From Isohypsibius dastychi (lineage: Eukaryota > Tardigrada > Eutardigrada > Parachela > Isohypsibiidae), in assembly GCA_034696485.1 (NCBI GenBank), contig JAQIWT010001067.1, positions 1-12,724 of the forward strand: a stretch of 12,724 nt of DNA, written 5' to 3'. Within the stretch, counting starts at the first letter, position 1. Each line of letters starts with the position of its first letter. A program made the translations under genes and the position numbers. Under the pieces are notes generated by a model. The model made no database searches and was not told the origin of the DNA. It saw only the letters and a list, made by a program, of their open reading frames with translations. This document shows, piece by piece, positions 7,404 through 12,724 of the stretch.

Positions 7404-10400
7404 ATGGAATCTCGAAAGAATCCCCCAGATCCTGTGGAGAACAAGGTCCGTCTCAAACAATGCCTGTGAGTTCTCCATCCAACTTCTACCCCTCTTTTAC
7501 CTGGTTTACCTGACTTCACCTGACTTCCACTTCACTTTTCAGAGAAGAACTCATCGTCTCTAGCGATTCTGAACCCGAAGAAGTCCCAATCATTCCGAGG
7601 TTTGCTGTCCCTGCTTCAACAAACCCTTTGGAGACCCCTGTTGCTGTATTCCACACCAGTAAGTCTTTCCAAGCTAACCTGTCAGTCCTTTCCCGTTTTC
7701 CTGCTATCATTGGCTTCTTCTGTTCACTCGGTGGCCATAACTAAAGCCGCATGCGCACGAACCTTGCCCCTTTTTACTTAAAAAGTCCCTTGCTGAAACG
7801 CCTTTGTTTACATGATGTTTTTCCCCGCCAGGTGGCGCCAGATTACCGGAAATAGGAACCGTCATGACTTTATCCCCAACTGCCGTTACCCTTGAGAACT
7901 TCTCCGAGATGAACCTCAATCCAGTGACTCCCTGTCCTTTCCCTATCAAACCTCCCACTCCAGCTCAATCCGTCCCATCGATTCCCGCCACAAAGGCTTT
8001 TGCTGTTCCTTCGCATCCCATGGCATTACCAGCTTGTTCCCCTCCCGGTTCTGGTAAGCCCAACATTTCCGGTCTCTTATCACTCCTTCATTTGTATATA
8101 ACCAGTTCTCGAAATCATAACGCAAATCTCGCACTTCTAGACGGTAACGATACTTCCGGTCTAGAATGATCACTACAAGTCTCAATCAATCCGAACTTCC
8201 CGAACTTTTCGAAATCTATTATGATTCCCCTTACTAGTATCGTTACTGCCGCTTATTCTGACTGAAAGTCTCTTAGGCACACGATCGAGTAAGTCTCTCA
8301 GCAACCCGGAGAAGTTAACCCCTGAACTAACCACCGGAAGTCAACCTCCGCCTGCCACTCCTTCAGATTCTGGAACCCAGAGCGGTAGCTCCGGTCTCAC
8401 CCCGCTGAAAAGTAGCTCCGACTCTTCCAGTCCTAGTTCCACCCAGTCGCCCCCATGGAAACTTCCCCAAAGTTCAATGATTAGTCGCTTGACGGAAGCA
8501 GAGCTGCGTCGACAGTTCCCCATCAATAGTGAACAGTTTTTCCGGGATATCGCCCATGCGGCTGCACCTGTTTCAGCCCCTAACGATCTCACAGATCTTG
8601 TGGACGAGACCGTCTCCACGCAGGACTGGCACTTCAGCATCCAGTACCATCTCCATGACACCCTTAACGAACCGTTTCAGGAAGATGGATCGATCAACCC
8701 AGTCGGATTTGAACGGTTCTATCCATCCGGCTCGTATGTCCCTCAATACGACTTCAAGTATCAATACCTTTTGGTCGACCAGAGGCGGCTATTCGTCACA
8801 AAAGGTTATGATATCTTCTTCGTCGGTGAATGTTCCCAGCCTGGTGCACCCGTCCGGTTGGTGGCAAAACAACTCCGCACCCTGCCCCTACGACTTCGTC
8901 CCACCATCATTCACGACCCGGCAGATGACCCTCCAACTCGTAGTGTTGTGCAATGTCTTATCCCACGCCCAAACACACAGCTGACTGGCGAGTATCCCGA
9001 CGAGTGTCACCCGTTCGTCGAGATCTTCCTTCGGTTTGATGCCAATGGTGAACACCTCTACAAGGGCGCTGAATTGACAGCATATGAGGAAGTTGATCCT
9101 GAATTGGCGTACCTTCCAGCAACACTGCTTAACGTTTCTTGGAAGTTCCGGCGTGTTCACCATAACCCTGATAGTCAAATCGATCAGTGGACCATTGGCG
9201 AAGATCTCGTTCGACAACCCGCACCGAACCAACTCTTCTGCGGCCCCGACATGAACATCTGGCGAATGCTTCCCGGAAACCTCGTCATGAAAGTTGGATT
9301 CTTTGACCGACGCCCGAATGCTCAAGGACAGGAAGAGCTCATTCAACTTCGCCAGTTAGATACTCCCCTGCGACTACGATTCATGGCACCCGATTGCTGC
9401 CTTGCCCTTCATACCCCCTCGGTCACTATTACGCACTCCCTACCGAAAGTCCTGCTGTACGCATTGTTTCGCGGTATTCATCTCACAATGACCCGTGAGG
9501 ACTTCCGTAACGGATTACGGTGTAGTACGTTTAACCACTGCTGGAATGTATCTCATCATGCTATCACCGACCTCACCCACCCAGTATCGGACGTCCGCCC
9601 TCTAGTCCTGCACCGATTCCAGCAGTACGTCGGCGAAATCAATCAGATTCTCGACGGAACACCGTTAACTCAATTAGCGCTTGAGGACGATGCCACATGG
9701 TTCCCTGAAGAAGACCCAGAACCAATGTCCAACGAAGTCGAGGTCCAAACTCCGCAAGAAGGACGAGCATCATGGTTCCGCCATATCGTGACCGCCCGCC
9801 GAGTTGTTCCCCCTGTCATCCGGTCCCGAGTCGGTAAGTTTCCGCCTCATTACGCGCTTTTCATGAGTCCCTCAGCGTCTCTAACAAACCTCTTCTAGCT
9901 GGTCTTCACGTACCCGTCCCCGAGTTACCAAGCCCTTCCGCCACTTCCGGCCGCCGACCTCGGAAGAACTACGCCACGAAGTCTGTCACCACACCTCGGC
10001 ACCCAGTATCTGATCAGCAAGAACGTCTCTCCTCCGGAGAAAGCCCGTCTATTTCGTCCGCTAGGAACATTGCGGTTAGCTCACCCTCCCACCTCACCAT
10101 TGAAATCTCCACCCCAGTTCGGGCTCGATTGCGTTCTTCCACCTCGGCGACCGTTTCAATTGCCCCGGAAGCTGACCATTTACCTGCAAAAGCCCTGCCG
10201 AGCACCAGTCAGAGTCCGGATCCACCAACCGAACTTCCATCAGTTTCCAAGCGCCCCAGTCTGCACATTACCTTTAACAATGAGCCGTGGACTATTGTTT
10301 ACAAGTTTCAAGTCTGTAAAGGAGGAGCTCCTCGAGGACGACCCCGGAATGACGCCGGTATGCCCGCCATTCGCGTCGTTGGTACTGGCGATCTCCTTCG

Positions 10401-12375
10401 TGATAAACGATCGCGCATCACCCAACCTCGACAGTCAAAGGTCATGGCTACCGCCGAACAGTTACATCAGATGCAGCTCCTTTTCCCTTCGGAATTTGCG
10501 CAAGCCCCTGACTTTGTTCAAGAGCCATCAATCGAACCTGTTGACCCTCCACCACCGGAAGTTCCCGTTCTCACCCTGCCGGCTACCCCACCGGAAGTCG
10601 TCCAATCAGCATCCCGAAAGCGTACCCGAAACGCCAGCAAGTGTAAACCCGCGGACGAGCCCTCTACCAGTCGACGAGACCCGTCAGAAGACTCCGATCA
10701 TCCTGATCTCCCACCTGCTGGTTCAGATTCTCAAGCTGGCCCAAGTGGAACACCCGCAGTCAACAAAGTGAGTGCCGATCTCGTCAGCTCTAACATCCTG
10801 CCCGATTCCCAGCGCAGGGTTCGCAAGACTGCACGTCTGGATTCCTCAGCTGATGTCAGATCTGCCCCCGAATTCACCTTCTTTGAATGTTGCCACTTCC
10901 TCGAAGATCTCACCGGCCTTCACTTCAAGGAAGAGGCGGATCAAACTTACCTGAACCTCGGCGCGTTTTACTTCAATCTTAAGGTTGACAAACGATCCGT
11001 CAGTAGTATCTCCTCATCCGAGCTGGCCGAACTCATCGCCAACCTGCGCATCCTGGCTGCGAATGCTTGGACCTTTCGCGGACGGCAAGCAATCAAGCAG
11101 ACGTTGGAGTCCCTCCGCCCTTTGGCTGCCCGTTATCACCAACGAGTCGATAACGTCGTGTTTCTCGTCCCTGAAATTGAGGATGCCTGTAATGATTTGG
11201 CCCACCTCCTGGATGACCAAGCGCTTCCGTTCGATCTCCGTGCATGCAAACCGCCGTACCCTTACCCCTTCGATGCACTCCTTCGCACGCAGGGCTGGAC
11301 TACCTTTCAGAAGACTCCAGCCAATGTCACCCCTATCATCAAGATGATTGAGAAGATTCGAGCTACCATCCTCGAGAGTGATCAACCGCCTACTCCGCTC
11401 GTTGCTTCCCTTCTGCTCCAAATCGATGAATTGCAACCCCGGCTTCAACCGGCATCACGAGCTCGCAGGACTCACCCAGCCAGGTTAACTTTTTTCCTAT
11501 CCTCGTGGCCACGAATGACATTCCATTCGTAGTACGTCCTGATACCCGATTCCGTTCCTTGCAGCTCCCCTAAGGTACCTGTCGCTCCATCCCCAGCGCG
11601 GAAAGCAGTTTCCCAACCCCCGAAGAAGAAACGAGTTTCTGTCCCTACACCGGAATCACCCCATCAGTGGCCCACGGCTCGTCAGATGCTTTTGTACGGA
11701 CAAGATCCAACGGAACACACCAATCCTCACCCGGCCGGAAAGCGCACTTATCGTTACTATGAGCTCGATGGCATACTCGTCAGAGAACCCGAGATCCCCT
11801 TCTTGACTGCCGTCAAAAAGATCGTCCGTCTCGAGTACCACGACAGTTTCGAACCGTCCACTCGTACCGGACTCGCCTATAACGACCTCTGCGATGTCTT
11901 TGACGACATGGATGCCCGAAACATCGACATTGTCGAACGCGGCCAACCCCAAACTCGCGAGATCGTCCATGTTATCCGACTCCTGGCTCGAGCAGCACGA
12001 TCCTTCCCGGCTCGCCAAGCTGTCCACGCCGTCCTTGACACCTTGAAAGATTCCCCATACTACACGGAACTTGCCATGGACAAGATTCGCGTCTACAAAC
12101 CATCCCCCCTCGACTTCCTCCACGAATTCCTTTCTGGATTCCAGGGCCGCTTCACACTAAATGACGCGGAAGGCCAATTGTTTCACATCATGGCCGCTGG
12201 CCACAACCAGGCCATCACCGTCTCTTGGAACACCTTCAAGACCTTACCCAGTTTTCCACCAATGCTCCAAGCGGTGAAGGACTTTCGCGACTTGCTGCAG
12301 TTCGGAGACCCCGCCGAAGCAGAAGAGTTCCAGAGTATGGCGAACGAGCTGTTGTCCATGATCACTCCTCAATAG
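7404..12375 (+). CDS. Gene B: ~1450-residue nuclear-type protein with duplicated C-terminal domain
   Basis: I do not recognise the family. Six exons join with every phase consistent: 7404-7465, 7543-7658, 7832-8053, 8277-9833, 9899-11483 and 11565-12375 (TAG), 4353 nt in total. Introns are 77, 173, 223, 65 and 81 nt; the one at 9834-9898 has GTAAGT, a CTAAC branch-like site and CTTCTAG, and the one at 7466-7542 has two CTGAC. The ATG at 7404 is the first on this strand after the spacer. Residues 1-200 are acidic then P/S-rich and probably disordered. Residues about 201-600 look globular, with many aromatic and hydrophobic positions. A P/S-rich linker follows, with basic clusters RKRTR (about 893) and PPKKKRVS (about 1199-1206), the latter very close to the SV40-type nuclear localisation signal. 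Residues about 976-1167 and 1256-1450 are two diverged copies of one helical domain. The protein is probably nuclear. No catalytic motif, signal peptide or membrane segment is visible. Confidence 0.85.
8054..8276 (+). other. Longest intron of gene B, with internal TATA-like word
   Basis: GTAAGC at 8054 and CTCTTAG ending at 8276 join exons 3 and 4 in phase 1. At 223 nt it is two to five times longer than most introns here. It contains TATATAA at 8095-8101, an ACTTCCGG octamer at 8152-8159, and an alternative acceptor CACTTCTAG at about 8140 whose use would lead to a TGA within nine codons. It could hide a small alternative exon or an internal promoter. Confidence 0.6.
10867..11440 (+). other. 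Gene B duplicated domain, copy 1
   Basis: This encodes residues about 976-1167, from PEFTFFECC to IDELQP. Its core, ELAELIANLRILAANAWTF followed by RGRQAIKQTLESL, matches copy 2 at about 11 of 33 positions with many conservative changes. The pattern is mainly helical and amphipathic. No metal-binding or catalytic motif is seen. Confidence 0.6.
11788..12372 (+). other. Gene B duplicated domain, copy 2 (C-terminal)
   Basis: This encodes residues about 1256-1450, from PEIPFLTAV to the C-terminus. The core EIVHVIRLLARAARSF then PARQAVHAVLDTL aligns with copy 1, and the tail (PPMLQAVKDFRDLLQFGDP) aligns with VTPIIKMIEKIRATILESDQP of copy 1. The two copies are separated by the intron at 11484-11564 and by the basic linker. 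Confidence 0.6.
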
Positions 12376-12557
12376 CTACCCCCGGTAAGTTCTGCAGAAC
12401 CTCGTTTCCCTCTTTCCCACCTGTCTTCTCCCACACTTCAACCTCTTTTGAAACTAAAACAAACCTTGACCTTTCAAACCTAGTCTAATACTCTCACAAT
12501 CTTAACCTTTCTTAACTCTTGAACATTCCCGGAATCTCCAGTTGCCCTGATATCCGA

Positions 12558-12658
12558 GTAGTGTTATGTCCCTCTTTCAAAAACTAAAGTTTCCGAAAGA
12601 TGAACTCCGGTCACAAGGGACTGTGACCTCAGCCCATTCCGACGTAGTGTTATGTCCC
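12558..12658 (+). repeat. 15-bp direct repeat GTAGTGTTATGTCCC, 86 bp apart
   Basis: The identical 15-mer occurs at 12558-12572 and 12644-12658. Each copy is preceded by a TCCGA or TCCGAC block and a weaker match further upstream, and each is followed within a few bases by a hairpin of different sequence. This suggests a diverged tandem duplication of about 86 bp with a conserved core. Confidence 0.7.
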
Positions 12659-12688
12659 ATCGATCCAAAATGGATCTCTAATCATAAC
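12574..12688 (+). other. Cluster of hairpins around the 15-bp repeats
   Basis: After repeat 1 there is a nested stem: CTTTC (12574) with GAAAG enclosing AAACT-AA-AGTTT. Between the repeats is GGTCACA-AGGGAC-TGTGACC at 12609-12628. After repeat 2 there is GATCCA-AAA-TGGATC near 12662-12676, enclosed by GTTATG and CATAAC. All listed stems pair perfectly. They suggest a structured RNA or a mobile-element end, but no known family is recognised. Confidence 0.5.
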
Positions 12689-12724
12689 AATCTCTTTTCA
12701 GTTACTTCCGGCTGTGTAAAGCCT

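Larger units (their letters stand above)
12385..12701 (+). other. Candidate 3' UTR intron carrying structured repeats
   Basis: GTAAGT starts 10 bases after the gene B stop codon, and TCTCTTTTCAG ends at 12701, a strong acceptor. The 317-nt interval has no coding-like frame. It contains the perfect 12-bp palindrome GTTCTGCAGAAC at 12389-12400 and the duplicated structured segment at 12558-12688. The acceptor could instead serve a separate downstream gene. Confidence 0.45.

Noticed and set aside
9834-9898. Gene B ending at the TAG in 9896-9898
   Set aside because: That stop is the intron's own acceptor TAG. Splicing from GTAAGT at 9834 joins the frame to a further 1585-nt open exon in the correct phase.
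478-12375. Genes A and B as gag/pol of a retroelement or as viral genes
   Set aside because: There is no zinc knuckle, protease, reverse transcriptase, integrase or terminal repeat, and gene B has five ordinary introns.

Overview
The window is eukaryotic. Its genes are broken by short GT-AG introns (46-223 nt) whose phases fit together, and several carry CTAAC- or CTGAC-like branch sites just before a pyrimidine-rich acceptor. No ribosome binding sites or operons are seen. The intron style fits a fungus or another eukaryote with compact genes. Animal-style promoter words (an AAGATGGCGGC element, a TGACGTCA site, many CCGGAAGT words) leave an animal or another lineage possible. I cannot name the species.

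There are three protein genes. Gene A (+, about 478-2694) encodes a Q/P-rich protein of unknown family with a coiled-coil-like segment. Its reading frame is interrupted twice, by a frame change near 576-624 and an in-frame TGA at 2461-2463. Each break can be removed by a candidate 46- or 48-nt intron with a weak donor, so the gene is either spliced in this way, recoded, or decaying. Gene R (-, 7146 down to 5502) encodes a protein with three RNA-recognition motifs (RRMs). Its last four exons are resolved and its first part is not. Gene B (+, 7404-12375) has six exons with fully consistent phases and encodes about 1450 residues. It is proline/serine-rich with basic nuclear-localisation-like clusters, and ends in two diverged copies of a roughly 190-residue helical domain. 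I do not recognise the family. A weaker third copy of the same pattern appears in gene A, so A and B may be related products of one unknown family.

Layout: 1-477 is a possible exon tail followed by promoter-like sequence with a 45-bp duplication. 478-2694 is gene A. 2695-5501 is 2.8 kb without a supported protein gene; it holds diverged tandem repeats, including a roughly 140-bp periodic series with RNA polymerase III box A-like starts and two tRNA-like relics. 5502-7146 is gene R. 7147-7403 is a divergent promoter with a probable 5' UTR intron. 7404-12375 is gene B. 12376-12724 is a probable 3' UTR intron holding a duplicated 15-mer and several hairpins.

The octamer CCGGAAGT/ACTTCCGG occurs 13 times across exons, introns and spacers, far above the roughly 0.4 expected at uniform base composition. 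Together with the unknown A/B family and the periodic array, it is the most unusual signal here. All splice sites are read by eye and no database search was possible.
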